A stretch of 64,000 bases of DNA, taken from the NCBI RefSeq assembly GCF_900199435.1, contig NZ_OAML01000003.1, positions 558,001 through 622,000 of the forward strand. Reading direction: 5' to 3'. The notes beneath the pieces were generated by a model, which worked only from the letters and a program-made list of their open reading frames with translations, was not told the DNA's origin and did not search any database. Both the position numbers and the translations under genes were made by a program. The DNA is from Pygmaiobacter massiliensis (lineage in GTDB: Bacteria; Bacillota; Clostridia; Oscillospirales; Ruminococcaceae). Position 1 is the stretch's first letter; every line of letters starts with the position of its first letter. Positions 51,213 through 61,786 of this stretch are shown here, one piece after another.

Positions 51213-51950
51213 ATGAAAGAAAACCTTATATTAGCTAGTCTGTACCAACGCAAAAGCGTGCGAGTTTATACAGAAGAGCCGGTGAGCACGGAAGATACAC
51301 AAGCGATTTTACAAGCTGCCATGCAAGCACCTACGGCAGGGAATATGATGCTTTATAGCATTTTGCAGATTACCGCCCCCAACATCAAGCAGCAGCTTTC
51401 AGAGCTGTGCGACCATCAGCCGATGATTGCGAGAGCACCGTTGGTGCTGGTGTTTATCGCCGATTATCATCGCTGGCAGACGCGCTTTCGCGCTGCGGTG
51501 GAAGGCGAAACGCGCACACTTGGTATGGGCGATTTATTGCTTGCTGTAAGCGATACGCTAATCGCTGCACAAAATGCAGTGGTAGCGGCCGAAAGCTTGA
51601 ACTTAGGCAGTTGCTATATCGGTGATGTAACCGAGAATTTTGAGCAGATGAAGCCACTTTTGCGCTTGCCGGAAGAAACTGCTCCGGTCGCATTGCTTTG
51701 CATTGGTCATCCGACGGAGCAGCAAAAAAGCAGAAAAAAGCCCGACCGTTTTGCAAAAGAAATGATTGTGTTTGAAAATACTTATCCTGAAGATATCTCG
51801 TCGCTAGCGGCGCAGATAGAGCCTGCGGAAGGAATTTTGAATTTTTACAAACGTAAATTTGCAAGCGACTTCTCTCATGAAATGAATCGTAGTGCCGAAA
51901 AGATCTATGAAAACTGGAAAGCTACTTGCGATAGTAATGGGACGGAATAA
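51213..51950 (+). CDS. Nitroreductase-family flavoprotein
   Basis: The 245-residue protein is of the NfsA/FRP size class that binds FMN and reduces nitroaromatics, quinones or flavins with NAD(P)H. It begins with the FMN-binding RKSVRVYTEEPVS, followed by MQAPTAGNMMLYS and the SDTLIAAQNAVVAAESLNLGSCYIG stretch in the dimer interface. The C-terminus, KRKFASDFSHEMNRSAEKIYENW, is a long helix in place of the basic loop used for NADPH by enteric NfsA. ATG 51213 follows AGAAGGACGGG. It stands alone. Confidence 0.9.
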   Translation: MKENLILASLYQRKSVRVYTEEPVSTEDTQAILQAAMQAPTAGNMMLYSILQITAPNIKQQLSELCDHQPMIARAPLVLVFIADYHRWQTRFRAAVEGETRTLGMGDLLLAVSDTLIAAQNAVVAAESLNLGSCYIGDVTENFEQMKPLLRLPEETAPVALLCIGHPTEQQKSRKKPDRFAKEMIVFENTYPEDISSLAAQIEPAEGILNFYKRKFASDFSHEMNRSAEKIYENWKATCDSNGTE

Positions 51951-51958
51951 GGAATCTA

Positions 51959-52000
51959 AAAGAGCAGCCCATGCCGTATGGCAAGGGCTGCTCTTTTTCT
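51959..52000. terminator. Intrinsic terminator
   Basis: AGAGCAGCCC pairs with GGGCTGCTCT, followed by TTTT. Confidence 0.85.
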
Positions 52001-52056
52001 GGTAGCAAGCTAAAAAATAATGTGTAACCAAGTAATCATTTGAAAGAGGGCAGAGT

Positions 52057-52959
52057 TTATTGTGCATCCTTAGGACGCATGATAGTGATTGCCGAGGGCA
52101 CGACCCCGAGGGAGCAATGCGTGCAACTCCCACCTGCTTCACCATCCAGAGTCCACGCTACTGGCTCTTCAAACTCAAACGTTGCATGCTGGGCTCTAAT
52201 CAGCCGCACTTCTTCACTCGAAAAATCGCGCGAGAGCAGTTTGCCCACGGTGTTCTGCATTTCAATCACATTACGCGGTGCACGAATCAGCAGCGTCTCG
52301 AAGATGCCATCGTTTAATTTCACGGTTAGGTTGTCGCCCAAATGGATGCCGCCTACGGAGAGTGAATTGCTGAAAGCACCGTATAAAAAGTCATCCTCTA
52401 TTACGGTATCGCCGAGAGTGATTTTGGCATGGTATTTGCAGTCAAACGGAAGATGCTTGATGCCCTCAATGATATATGCAAGGTAACCCAGCGAATTCTT
52501 TGCAGCCTGTGAGGTGGTGTATGATACTTCAGTGAATGCCCCAAATGCTGCGATATAGTTAAAGTAGCGTTCGCCGTTAAATGAGCCGATATCGTAGCAA
52601 AACGGTTCGCCTTTTGTAATGGCGCGGCAATCGTCCATCAGCTCTCTGCCAAGGCCGAGGGTGGCGGCGAAGTCGTTGGTAGAACCGCAGGGCAGATAGC
52701 CGAGCAGCGGCTTGGAAGGCAGCTGCATCAGACCATTAACGGTATGGTTTAAGGTGCCGTCTCCGCCACAGCAAACCACCATATCAAAGGGCTCGCTTTC
52801 AGTTAAAATTTCTTCTGCACCATAGGGTGGGCGAATTGAAGAGACAGTAACTGCATAATCTGCGTCGAAAAAGAGCTCAAGCAAGTCAGCAAGCTGTCGA
52901 CTGATTTTTGCTCTTCCAGAAGTGGGGTTGTACATAAGTAATAGTTTTTTCTTTTCCAT
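52057..52959 (-). CDS. Diacylglycerol kinase-like lipid kinase (YegS/BmrU family)
   Basis: The 300-residue protein carries LLLMYNPTSGRAK at the N-terminus, the nucleotide-binding VVCCGGDGTLNHTVNGLM, and PCGSTNDFAATLGL, the three signatures of this family. It phosphorylates a lipid such as diacylglycerol using ATP, recycling the lipid left over from polymer synthesis. The C-terminal beta domain ends with TLDGEAGG. ATG 52959 has GAGG seven bases upstream. It is monocistronic. Confidence 0.92.
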   Translation of the reverse strand: MEKKKLLLMYNPTSGRAKISRQLADLLELFFDADYAVTVSSIRPPYGAEEILTESEPFDMVVCCGGDGTLNHTVNGLMQLPSKPLLGYLPCGSTNDFAATLGLGRELMDDCRAITKGEPFCYDIGSFNGERYFNYIAAFGAFTEVSYTTSQAAKNSLGYLAYIIEGIKHLPFDCKYHAKITLGDTVIEDDFLYGAFSNSLSVGGIHLGDNLTVKLNDGIFETLLIRAPRNVIEMQNTVGKLLSRDFSSEEVRLIRAQHATFEFEEPVAWTLDGEAGGSCTHCSLGVVPSAITIMRPKDAQ

Positions 52960-52993
52960 CTTTTGCCTCGTTTATTCTATAAAAAAGCTGTGC

Positions 52994-53021
52994 ATTATAG
53001 CACAGCTTTTCATATTTACAA
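52994..53021 (-). promoter_or_regulatory. Promoter of the lipid kinase, -10 box in a palindrome
   Basis: Minus strand TTGTAA, 16 bases, TATAAT. The -10 hexamer is flanked by AAAAGCTGTGC and GCACAGCTTTT, a perfect inverted repeat. Confidence 0.6.
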
Positions 53022-53314
53022 AAAATTTCTAATCCACCGCAACGAGGTTGCACTTACTTAAAAGTAAAAGAACCCCATTCACGTGGATAACTATATCACA
53101 GTAAGATAGTATCTTCAATAGACAAACTATGAACGCGGATATAATTGGTCATAAAACTATCGCAGACATTGCCAAACGATAATGATAAATTAGCTTAAGG
53201 CAAAAATAGAATAAAAAAGTTAAGTGAAGGTAAAAGAGACGCATATTTAAAAACAGAGGATTACATTGTATCGGGACAGCGAGTTCACATCTTTAATCTT
53301 CCGTGAGCTACGCG

Positions 53315-53357
53315 CTAAAACAAAAGGCATGCATCTTTTCAGGTGTATGCCTTTTAA
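53315..53357 (-). terminator. Intrinsic terminator of the lipoprotein gene
   Basis: Minus strand AAAAGGCATACA pairs imperfectly with TGCATGCCTTTT and continues into GTTTT. Confidence 0.75.
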
Positions 53358-53370
53358 TCCTTATCATTGT

Positions 53371-54105
53371 TTAACTTCGAAAGGCTAGGCTGGCAAAAAG
53401 GTCAAATCGCCAACCGTCTGTTTCTTTTAGCATGCGGATAGGATAGTCAGTAGTGGTCTCGGGCTTGGTTACATCGCTCTGGTAATGTCCTCGCATGATA
53501 AATTCAATTTGATCTTCTGATTGACTTACCACTTCATAGGTGACTCGTTTAAACCCAATTCCTATGTTCCCGCGATCAGCATCCACCACATATAATTTTC
53601 CGTCATGTTCTTTTATACCGACATCGGACAATAGCTCCTTGCCATATGCTTTAGTGAAGGTGGCATAGATTGCCTTTTCAAACGCGGCGTAATTTTCGAA
53701 AGCTGTATCTAAATTGTAATTCGAGGTTACGCCCCCTACCGTTTGCGTAATGACAACGGAGAAATCCGGTTGGTAGCCGGGGTGTCCGCCGCCGCCCACG
53801 CCGGTGTACAATCTAGTGGCGGCTAAAAATAATTTCTGCTGGTCATTGTTAAGAAAATTGGGCAATGGGATATTGTCATCAGATATACTATTGATACCTC
53901 CCAAAGGAGCCAGTGCCAAAGCAGCAGCTCCTTCGCCGCTGGTATGCGGCACAGCCTACGAAATAACCGTACTTTGGGAAGAAACGGAAGTGCTGGAAGA
54001 GGATGTGGAAGAAGAGCTGATATCTTGCTGTTTGCTGTCATCTTCACATCCAACCAAAATTGCAACTGCTAACATAGTTGTTAACATTAGTTTTGTTTTA
54101 TTCAT
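53371..54105 (-). pseudogene. Lipoprotein gene interrupted by an in-frame TAG
   Basis: From ATG 54105 (AAGGAG five bases before) the frame reads a lipoprotein signal with lipobox LVGC (Cys20) and then a Ser/Thr-rich linker. At codon 50 there is a TAG (53956-53958). The same frame continues without further stops for 195 codons to 53371, giving a soluble domain with GGGGHPGYQPDFSVV, TFTKAYGKELL and IGFKRVTYEV. No shift of frame is needed; a single base change would restore a 244-residue protein. TAG ends other genes here normally, so this is most simply a nonsense mutation. Initiation at GTG 53952 downstream would yield a product without export signal. The domain family is unknown to me. Confidence 0.8.
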
Positions 54106-54219
54106 GATGCTCCTTTCTACGTATGCGGAGTGAATAAAAGCGGCAGATTTTAGGCGCTTTTACTAGTGTACCGTACATGATTACTTTTATCCGAACGACA
54201 CTAGCGCTTTTCACTAAAC

Positions 54220-54270
54220 TACAACAGCCTGGCAGCACTCTTATAAAAGAGGCCTGTCAGGCTGTTGTTC
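54220..54270 (-). terminator. Hairpin after lepA, probable terminator
   Basis: ACAACAGCCTG and CAGGCTGTTGT arms are long and stable, but the T run on the minus strand is poor. Confidence 0.5.
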
Positions 54271-54372
54271 ATGTTATCAAGTTGTATCTCTTTTTGCGAA
54301 TTTATAAAGGCCAAATACGCGAAATTGGCGCCGACAATGCAAAAGTAACGAAATTCGGTACGACTACTATTT

Positions 54373-56172
54373 TTAATCGAGTTTGAGAACCGCCGTAAAT
54401 GCCTCACTGGGAACTTCCACAGTACCCAGTTGGCGCATTTTCTTTTTACCCTCTTTCTGCTTTTCAAGCAGTTTCTTTTTACGGGTAATATCGCCGCCGT
54501 AGCACTTGGCAAGCACGTCCTTGCGCATTGCACGTACTGTTTCACGCGCAATCACTTTGCCGCCAATGGCAGCTTGAATCGGCACTTCAAAAAGCTGACG
54601 GGGGATGTTGTCTTTGAGCTTTTCAGCGATTTTTCTGCCGCGCTCATAGGCTTTGTCAGCGTGAACAATGAGGCTCAGTGCATCCACTGTGTCGCCATTC
54701 AATAAAATGTCCAAACGCACCAGCTTGCTGTCCACATAGCCTTTCATCTCATAGTCATAACTGGCATATCCACGCGAAAGGCTCTTGATAGCGTCAAAAA
54801 AGTCGTACACAATTTCGCCGAGCGGCAGTTCATAATGCAGGTCGACACGAGTGGCATCAAGATACTTCATATCTTTAAAAATGCCGCGACGGTTTTGGCA
54901 AAGTTCCATCAAGCTGCCGACATACTCGGTCGGAGTGTAGATATGTCCGTTGACAAACGGCTCTTCTGCCGATTTGATTTTTGCCGGGTCAGGATAATCG
55001 GTCGGGTTGCTGATTTCAATCAGTGCGCCATCGGTCATGGTTAAGCGGTATTTTACACTCGGTGCCGTGGTCACAAGGTCAAGATCAAACTCGCGTTCCA
55101 GTCGTTCGATGATAATTTCAAGATGCAGCAGACCCAAAAAGCCGCAGCGGAAACCAAAGCCCAAAGCAGCGGAAGTTTCCGGCTCATAGGTAAGCGAAGC
55201 ATCGTTGAGCTGCAATTTATCCAGCGCATCGCGCAAATCGTTGTAATGTGCGCCGTCAGCAGGGTAGATGCCGCAGAAAACCATCGGCATAACTTGACGA
55301 TAGCCGGGCAGCGGTGCGGGTGCGGGGCGGTCCGCATTGGTGACGGTATCGCCAACGCGTACCTCACGCAGACTTTTGATGCTGGCAGTGATATAGCCGA
55401 CTTCGCCGGCGCACAGTTCTTTACAGGGAGCAAGCGAAAGTGCGCCCATGTGTCCGACCTCGACAACATCAAACTCTGCATCGGTTTGCATCATGCGGAT
55501 GGTATCGCCAGGTTTTACGTTGCCTTCGCGAACGCGGGTGTAAACAATAACACCCTTGTAGCTGTCGTATACTGCATCAAAGATAAGTGCTTGCAGGGGA
55601 ACGGTATCGTCGCCCTTGGGCGCAGGGATTCCTGCGACAATCGCTTCCAGCACGTCACTGACATTTTGTCCGGTTTTGGCAGAAATGCGTGGTGCATCAA
55701 GGCAAGGCAGACCAATTTCGTCTTCTACCTCGTGTGCGACACGGTCCGGTTCAGCGCTGGGTAAATCGATTTTGTTCAGCACCGGCAAAATTTCCAAATT
55801 GTGCTCCAATGCCATATAGGTATTGGCGAGAGTCTGTGCCTCTACACCCTGTGTGGAGTCGACGATAAGAATAGCGCCCTCACAGGCAGCAAGCGAGCGG
55901 CTGACTTCGTAGCCAAAGTCCACGTGGCCCGGGGTGTCGATGAGGTTGAACTCATAATCCTCGCCGTCCTTAGCGGTATAGTGCATAGTAACGGCGCGCG
56001 CTTTGATGGTAATGCCACGCTCACGCTCCAAGTCCATATTGTCGAGCAACTGCTCTTCCATCTGGCGGTCATCTACCGCACTGGTTAGTTGCAAAATGCG
56101 GTCTGCCAGCGTGGATTTGCCGTGGTCGATATGTGCAATAATGCAAAAATTGCGGATGTTTTCTTTTTTCAA
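54373..56172 (-). CDS. lepA: Elongation factor 4
   Basis: The 599-residue translational GTPase back-translocates or remodels stalled ribosomes. It starts with [24 protein letters not shown] (G1), then ERGITIKA (G2), DTPGHVDF (G3) and [11 protein letters not shown] (G4). The C-terminal domain specific to EF4 has [24 protein letters not shown] chose TTG 56172 because GGAGG lies eight bases before it and it gives the conserved family length; the frame can be extended to 56217, but this would pass through the ribosome site. Often next to hemW in Firmicutes, here it is separate. Confidence 0.96.
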   Translation of the reverse strand: MKKENIRNFCIIAHIDHGKSTLADRILQLTSAVDDRQMEEQLLDNMDLERERGITIKARAVTMHYTAKDGEDYEFNLIDTPGHVDFGYEVSRSLAACEGAILIVDSTQGVEAQTLANTYMALEHNLEILPVLNKIDLPSAEPDRVAHEVEDEIGLPCLDAPRISAKTGQNVSDVLEAIVAGIPAPKGDDTVPLQALIFDAVYDSYKGVIVYTRVREGNVKPGDTIRMMQTDAEFDVVEVGHMGALSLAPCKELCAGEVGYITASIKSLREVRVGDTVTNADRPAPAPLPGYRQVMPMVFCGIYPADGAHYNDLRDALDKLQLNDASLTYEPETSAALGFGFRCGFLGLLHLEIIIERLEREFDLDLVTTAPSVKYRLTMTDGALIEISNPTDYPDPAKIKSAEEPFVNGHIYTPTEYVGSLMELCQNRRGIFKDMKYLDATRVDLHYELPLGEIVYDFFDAIKSLSRGYASYDYEMKGYVDSKLVRLDILLNGDTVDALSLIVHADKAYERGRKIAEKLKDNIPRQLFEVPIQAAIGGKVIARETVRAMRKDVLAKCYGGDITRKKKLLEKQKEGKKKMRQLGTVEVPSEAFTAVLKLD

Positions 56173-56400
56173 GAAGGAATCCTCCGATAAAGTCGTTTTA
56201 TTAGTATAGTATAGCATAATTTCAAAAAGCAGTATAGATAAAAAATAAAGAGACTATGATTGTGAAGCGGTTTGGTGCGTCATAATCACAAAAACGTAAC
56301 ATTTTAAACGCTTTACTTGTTCTACATATTATATTATAATATCAATACGTATCGCTAGGTTATAATAGCCTGATAAAACGGCTAAAAGGAGATGTACTTT

Positions 56401-57477
56401 TTGAAAACAACTGCAGTAATTATGGCAGGGGGAAAAGGTGAACGCTTTTGGCCCCAAAGCCGTGCTAATATGCCAAAACAGTTTCTTTCGCTTACTAGTG
56501 ATGGCAAAACAATGATTCAACTGACCGTGGAGCGTCTGCTTCGTCTGGTAGAGATGGAAGATATTTTTGTTGTAACCAATCAAAACTATCGCAGTATTGT
56601 GGCAGAGCAGTTGCCCGATCTTCCCGCAGAAAATGTGCTGTGTGAGCCGATGGCAAAAAATACTGCCCCTTGCGTAGCTTATGCGGCGGCAGTTATCCAG
56701 GCAAAATATGAGGATGCAGTTATGTGCATTGTGCCCTCTGACCATATTATCAAAAACAAAGCACTGTTTGCGGACACGCTGTCGCTTGCCGCAGAGGTTG
56801 CCGAAAAAGGGGACAACCTAATTACAATTGGCATTACGCCGACCTATCCTGAAACCGGATATGGATATATCAAATTCACCAAAGACGCAGCAGTGGGCCT
56901 GCACGGTGTGTATAAAGTGGATCGGTTTGAAGAAAAACCGGATGCTGCAACAGCCACTCGTTATGTAGATGAGGGCAATTACCTTTGGAACAGTGGCATG
57001 TTTATCTGGAAAGTGTCCACTATTCTCAAAAATTTTGCACGTTTCTTGCCGGACCTTGCGGCAGATGCAGGAAAGATTCGTGATTCCGTGGGCAAAGACA
57101 CGCACGAAAAAACAGTTGCGGAGGTCTTTGGGCACTGTGTGGGTGTCTCGATTGATTACGGTATCATGGAGAAAGCACAAAACATTTATACTCTGCCTGG
57201 CTCATTTGGTTGGGATGACGTGGGAAGCTGGCTCAGTTTGGAACGAATTAATCCTACGGATGCTGCTGGCAACTACGCCAAGGGTAACGTACTGCAACTT
57301 GGTGCCGAAAACAGCATTTTCGTATCAAATGGGCGGCTTGTTGCGGCAATTGGCGTACAAAACCTTATTGTCGTAGAAACCCCTGATGTCACTTTGGTCT
57401 GCGACAAAGACAATACACAGGATGTGAAAAAAATTGTGGCGAAGCTGAAAGAGCGGGGCGATATCAGATATCTATAA
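56401..57477 (+). CDS. manC: Mannose-1-phosphate guanylyltransferase
   Basis: The 358-residue enzyme makes GDP-mannose from GTP and mannose 1-phosphate. The N-terminus VIMAGGKGERFWPQSR is the nucleotide-binding loop; PKQFL, EPMAKNTAP, VPSDHII and the ETGYGYIK and EEKPD blocks follow. The C-terminus stops without the cupin isomerase domain of bifunctional ManC, so mannose 6-phosphate isomerase must be elsewhere. TTG 56401 is preferred over ATG 56392, which lies directly against the AAGGAG ribosome site. It is the first gene of the GDP-rhamnose operon. Confidence 0.94.
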   Translation: MKTTAVIMAGGKGERFWPQSRANMPKQFLSLTSDGKTMIQLTVERLLRLVEMEDIFVVTNQNYRSIVAEQLPDLPAENVLCEPMAKNTAPCVAYAAAVIQAKYEDAVMCIVPSDHIIKNKALFADTLSLAAEVAEKGDNLITIGITPTYPETGYGYIKFTKDAAVGLHGVYKVDRFEEKPDAATATRYVDEGNYLWNSGMFIWKVSTILKNFARFLPDLAADAGKIRDSVGKDTHEKTVAEVFGHCVGVSIDYGIMEKAQNIYTLPGSFGWDDVGSWLSLERINPTDAAGNYAKGNVLQLGAENSIFVSNGRLVAAIGVQNLIVVETPDVTLVCDKDNTQDVKKIVAKLKERGDIRYL

Positions 57478-57534
57478 CCCTTTTCCACAATTGAAAAAAT
57501 TTGCTATAAACAAAACAACTCGGAGGACAAAAAT

Positions 57535-58554
57535 ATGAAAAAAGCACTTATTACCGGAATTACTGGTCAGGACGGCTCTTACCTTGCAGAGCTGCTGCTG
57601 GAAAAAGGATATGAAGTGTACGGCATCATGCGCCGTAAATCTACGCTGGACTATGGCAATATTGACCATTTGATTGGTGCGGAACATCTGCATCTGATTT
57701 ATGCGGATATGACCGACTTTGTTTCTCTTGTCAATGCAATGCGGGAATCTGATGCAGATGAAGTGTACAATCTGGCCGCACAGAGCTTTGTTGCAACAAG
57801 CTGGGAACAGCCTTTGGCAACAGCAGAAATTGACGCAGTCGGCGTCACCAATATGCTGGAGGCTATTAAACTGGTCAAACCGAGCTGCCGCTTCTATCAG
57901 GCATCTACCTCAGAGATGTTTGGTCTGGTACAGGAGATTCCGCAGAAAGAAACGACTCCTTTCTATCCGCGCAGCCCGTATGGTGTCGCAAAACTGTACG
58001 GTCATTGGATTACCAAAAACTACCGTGAAAGCTACAATATGTACGCTTGCAGCGGTATTCTGTTCAACCATGAATCTGAGCGCCGTGGCAAAGAATTTGT
58101 TACCCGCAAAATTACCGATGCGGCTGCGCGTATTGCTGCCGGCAAACAGGATTGCCTTGAACTGGGCAACATGGAAGCAAAGCGCGACTGGGGCCACAGC
58201 AAAGACTATGTGCGTGCAATGTGGCTGATGCTTCAGCAGGACACGCCGGATGATTATGTGGTTGCTACCGGCGAAACCCGCATGGTTCGTGAATTTGTAG
58301 ACGCTGCTTTTGAAGCACTGGACATTGCGCTAGAATGGCATGGCGAAGGCGCAGACGAGTATGCGACCAATAAAGCAAACGGAAAAACCGTTGTGAAAGT
58401 AAACCCGAAATTTTTCCGCCCTGCGGAAGTAGAGCTTTTGTTGGGCGACCCCACCAAAGCAGAAAAAGAGCTTGGCTGGGAGCGTGAAATCGACTTTAAG
58501 GAATTGGTCACCCGTATGGTGCTGGCCGACAAAGAGCGCGTAAGCCATGAATAA
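57535..58554 (+). CDS. gmd: GDP-mannose 4,6-dehydratase
   Basis: The 339-residue short-chain dehydrogenase-type enzyme turns GDP-mannose into GDP-4-keto-6-deoxymannose. It shows the [27 protein letters not shown] start, the LAAQSFV motif, STSEMFG with the catalytic threonine region, and YxxxK as [10 protein letters not shown]. The [15 protein letters not shown] stretch is typical of Gmd. ATG 57535 follows GGAGG. Its end overlaps the next gene by eight bases. Confidence 0.95.
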   Translation: MKKALITGITGQDGSYLAELLLEKGYEVYGIMRRKSTLDYGNIDHLIGAEHLHLIYADMTDFVSLVNAMRESDADEVYNLAAQSFVATSWEQPLATAEIDAVGVTNMLEAIKLVKPSCRFYQASTSEMFGLVQEIPQKETTPFYPRSPYGVAKLYGHWITKNYRESYNMYACSGILFNHESERRGKEFVTRKITDAAARIAAGKQDCLELGNMEAKRDWGHSKDYVRAMWLMLQQDTPDDYVVATGETRMVREFVDAAFEALDIALEWHGEGADEYATNKANGKTVVKVNPKFFRPAEVELLLGDPTKAEKELGWEREIDFKELVTRMVLADKERVSHE

Positions 58555-59506
58555 GCAGCCGACTGACAGACGGGCACTGATTGTTGGTGCAGCGGGCTTT
58601 GTTGGAAAATATCTGGCAGATGAGTTAAATGCTGCTGGTGGGTGGTCTGTCTGCGTGACGAAAATGCCGCAGGAAGCCTTGTCCATTGCATCTGTTACTG
58701 CCTATGACCTGAATATTCTGGACAGGGCAGCGGTCGACACGCTGCTGGCGGAGCTGCGCCCGGAGGTGATTTTTCACCTTGCGGCGCAAAGCAGCGTCGC
58801 GGTTTCTTGGAAGAACCCCGGATTGACGGTAGATGTCAACATCAAAGGTACGCTGAATTTGCTGGATGCGGTGCGAGACTGCGGTTTCTCGCCTCGTGTT
58901 TTGCTCATTGGTTCTAGCGAAGAGTATGGTGCGGTAGCACCGGAAGAAATTCCTGTGAAGGAAACTACCTTGCCGCGTCCCGGTAATATTTATGCAGTTA
59001 CTAAAAATACGCAAAACCAGCTTGGGCGGCTTTATGCGCAGGCCTATGGTCTTGATATTTTATCGACCCGTTCGTTCAACCACATCGGCCCCAATCAAAC
59101 CCCTCTATTTGTGGTGGCGGATTTTTGCCGTCAGGTGGTTGAAATTGAAAAGGGGAGGCATGAACCTGTTTTGCAGGTAGGCAATCTGTCGGCAAAACGC
59201 GATTTTACCGATGTGCGTGATGTGGTGCGTGCCTACCGGCTGCTTGCACTTACCGGTGAAAAAGGCGAAACCTACAATGTAGGGCAGGGCAAAGCTGTTG
59301 AGATTAACGCTATTTTGCAGATGATTTTGTCTTTGTCGAAAGAGACGATACAGGTGGAAATTGACCCTGCCAAACTGCGCCCTGTTGATGTGCCGATTAT
59401 CGAAGCCGACATTAGCAAGCTGCAAAAAGCAACCGGTTGGAAACCCGAAATTTCACTTGGACAAACGCTCGAAGAGACCCTGACATACTGGAGAAACCAA
59501 GCGTAA
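58547..59506 (+). CDS. rmd: GDP-4-keto-6-deoxymannose reductase (RMD type)
   Basis: The 319-residue extended SDR enzyme has [34 protein letters not shown] and YAVTKNTQN. The [10 protein letters not shown] and [20 protein letters not shown] stretches place it with RMD, which yields GDP-D-rhamnose, rather than with GDP-fucose synthase (no epimerase). Together with manC and gmd it forms a complete route from mannose 1-phosphate to GDP-D-rhamnose. It overlaps gmd by eight bases, so the two are coupled. Confidence 0.88.
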   Translation: MNKQPTDRRALIVGAAGFVGKYLADELNAAGGWSVCVTKMPQEALSIASVTAYDLNILDRAAVDTLLAELRPEVIFHLAAQSSVAVSWKNPGLTVDVNIKGTLNLLDAVRDCGFSPRVLLIGSSEEYGAVAPEEIPVKETTLPRPGNIYAVTKNTQNQLGRLYAQAYGLDILSTRSFNHIGPNQTPLFVVADFCRQVVEIEKGRHEPVLQVGNLSAKRDFTDVRDVVRAYRLLALTGEKGETYNVGQGKAVEINAILQMILSLSKETIQVEIDPAKLRPVDVPIIEADISKLQKATGWKPEISLGQTLEETLTYWRNQA

Positions 59507-59521
59507 AAGCAGGAGGCCGAG

Positions 59522-61786
59522 ATGAAAACAACACTCATCTGCATCGCCGCAGAGGCTGAACGAGATGCTGCTAAAGAAAATTTGCAGCGGCTTTGCCAAT
59601 TCTATCCCAACGCACGGCTTTGGCTGTGCGTGTTGGATGGAGACATTCCGCCTGCACATGGGCAGGCGGCAGACATCGAGTTATTTTGCGCCCGAAACCT
59701 ACTGGGCGATTCGTTTTATGATAAGGCGTTTTATTTTAGCAAAGAAGAGCTGCGGGATTACTGCGGCTTTTTGCTTTGTTCCCGCCTAAATAAAGAACAG
59801 GGGCAGATCCTTTGGGTTGCCCCTACTGCAACCGTAACACACTGCGCTGTGCCGCAGCCCGACGAGATTATGCTGCCAGCAGATTCAGAAAAACCAACTT
59901 TTGCGATGAGCTATGTGCTGGGCCATGCACACAGCCACCGTCCAGATTATCTGTTGTTTGGAAATGGAACAGGGGTAGCAAACTGGTTAAGCTGGTGCAA
60001 AAAAAAGTTTGATTGGCTATTAGAGCAGCATCGGCATATCGTCGCCCCAGAGTATGCGGATGCGTTACGACAACGGAATTTTTGCGCAAGCTGGTGGGAT
60101 TACGCCGGTTTGTTTGGCTGCAAGGTAATCTTACAGCCAAGCTCGCCACGCACTTCGCAAGCTTCGGACAAAGAAGCAGTACCGTACCGATTCGACTTTT
60201 TTGAGGACGGTGTGCGCATTTTTCCAGCATTGCGCGAGTACTATGGCGTTAACTATCATTTGCAAGAAAAATGCGCAGGCAATCCCTTTGCGCATCGTTC
60301 TCTTTTTACCGATGAGCAGGTGCTGCTGGGAGATACCACATTGCTGAAAGTCACTCCTGCGATGGAGGCGATTCGCCAGCAGCGGATGGATTTGATTTGT
60401 GGCTTCCAGAATCAATTTTCGCAAAACAGAGAAGCCTTTGTGCATTGGTATTTGCAGTACGGCGCACAGGAGCTTTCGTTGGAAGCAGCCTATACCGACG
60501 CAGTGCAGGCAGCAGTGGATGCACATGAAGCGGATTGCAGGGCACGCGCCATCGACCGCCGTACGTTTACACAAAAGGTGGAAGACCGGTTGCGCCGCAT
60601 CATGAAAATGCCACAAAAACAACGAGAAAGCGCGCTAATACCGCAGGCCAAATATCCCGCAGGTGTTAATTTATGCGGTTTCATCAAGGGCGATTTTGGA
60701 CTTGGGGAATCTGCCCGTATTTTGGCCACCATTTTGGAGGCTGCGAAAATTCCATATACCATTGTGGATTTTCAAGATGCGAAAGAACACACCTACACGA
60801 ATCAGGCGTTTGCCGATAAAATCAGCAACAATTTTATTTATAATATTAACATTTTCGATACCAACGGAGATGGACAAGCGGTCTTTTTGAGACATGTGGC
60901 ACCGCAGGCACTGCAAGGGCGGTACAATATCGGCTACTGGGCGTGGGAACTGCCGGAATTCCCCGAAAATGGCTGGGAAGAAGCATTTGCACCACTTGAT
61001 GAGGTCTGGACCTGCTCTGACTTTACCAGTGAGGCCATTCGGCAGAAATCTCCGGTTACGGTTACTACGGTACCCCATGCTATCACGATGCAGGCACGCT
61101 CCTCAAAAACGCGCACTGATTTTGGCTTGCCAGAAAAACCGTTTTTATTCCTTGTAATGTACGATGTGCGCAGTTTTTCTGCGCGTAAAAATCCGGAAGG
61201 GGCGGTAGAAGCTTATCTGCGTGCGTTTCCACAGGAAACCGATGACGTGCGTTTGCTATTAAAGCTGAATGTTCCCCCCGATTGGGATGGTGAAGATGGG
61301 TTGCTGAAAAAGCTTTTGCGCCGCAGCGATGTGCTCACCATTTCTGAACGGCTTTCCAAGCCGGATCTCAATGCGCTGATTCGTTGCTCTAACGCTTACG
61401 TCTCGCTTCACCGCAGTGAGGGCTTTGGCCTTGGCCCGGCAGAAGCTATGGGTTTGGGTATTCCTGCTGTCCTCACAAATTGGAGCGGGAACACGCAATA
61501 TATGCGAGAAGGTGCGTGCTGTCCGGTAGATTATCAAATGGTGGAGATTCAAACAACACATGGACCTTATAAAAAAGGATGCCACTGGGCCGAGCCAGAC
61601 ATTGAAGATGCAGCCAGACAAATGAAACGTTTGGTGAATGATACCGACTTTTATACCAACATGGCAATAGCAGCCAAAAAGGTAATCGAGGAAGAGTTTT
61701 CTCCGGTGGCTGTCGGTAGCATCGTCCGTAAGAGACTAAACACGCTTGGGCTTTTGCCGGAAGAGAAAGGAAGCGCTGAACTATGA
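59522..61786 (+). CDS. Large two-part protein with a C-terminal GT4 glycosyltransferase
   Basis: The protein has 754 residues. Residues 1-380 are a domain I do not recognise, with a long central part rich in aromatic residues (WLSWCKKKFDWLL, CASWWDYAGLFG), ending in a helical basic segment near 350-370. Residues 385-750 are a GT-B glycosyltransferase: GFIKGDFGLGESARIL is the acceptor loop, YWAWELPEFPENW-like (here NIGYWAWELPEFPENG) marks this GT4 subgroup, and HRSEGFGLGPAEAMGLGIPAVLTN is the donor-binding region with the EX7E glutamates. It follows the GDP-rhamnose genes after 15 bases, so it may use GDP-rhamnose or GDP-mannose. Its stop overlaps the next gene by four bases. Confidence 0.85.
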   Translation: MKTTLICIAAEAERDAAKENLQRLCQFYPNARLWLCVLDGDIPPAHGQAADIELFCARNLLGDSFYDKAFYFSKEELRDYCGFLLCSRLNKEQGQILWVAPTATVTHCAVPQPDEIMLPADSEKPTFAMSYVLGHAHSHRPDYLLFGNGTGVANWLSWCKKKFDWLLEQHRHIVAPEYADALRQRNFCASWWDYAGLFGCKVILQPSSPRTSQASDKEAVPYRFDFFEDGVRIFPALREYYGVNYHLQEKCAGNPFAHRSLFTDEQVLLGDTTLLKVTPAMEAIRQQRMDLICGFQNQFSQNREAFVHWYLQYGAQELSLEAAYTDAVQAAVDAHEADCRARAIDRRTFTQKVEDRLRRIMKMPQKQRESALIPQAKYPAGVNLCGFIKGDFGLGESARILATILEAAKIPYTIVDFQDAKEHTYTNQAFADKISNNFIYNINIFDTNGDGQAVFLRHVAPQALQGRYNIGYWAWELPEFPENGWEEAFAPLDEVWTCSDFTSEAIRQKSPVTVTTVPHAITMQARSSKTRTDFGLPEKPFLFLVMYDVRSFSARKNPEGAVEAYLRAFPQETDDVRLLLKLNVPPDWDGEDGLLKKLLRRSDVLTISERLSKPDLNALIRCSNAYVSLHRSEGFGLGPAEAMGLGIPAVLTNWSGNTQYMREGACCPVDYQMVEIQTTHGPYKKGCHWAEPDIEDAARQMKRLVNDTDFYTNMAIAAKKVIEEEFSPVAVGSIVRKRLNTLGLLPEEKGSAEL

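Larger units (their letters stand above)
52960..53370. other. Gene-free stretch
   Basis: The 411 bases hold a minus-strand promoter whose -10 box sits in a hairpin loop (52986-53021) and, at the far end, the terminator of the broken lipoprotein gene. Between about 53030 and 53310 the sequence is rich in A and T with frequent stops in all frames and no repeats that I can see. Confidence 0.6.

Noticed and set aside
53956-53958. TAG as a recoded (pyrrolysine) codon
   Set aside because: TAG ends other genes in the window as an ordinary stop, and nothing pyrrolysine-related is seen; nonsense mutation is simpler.
53804-54133. A 109-codon plus-strand frame opposite the lipoprotein
   Set aside because: It only exists because the Ser-rich linker reads as Glu-rich on the other strand; no ribosome site.
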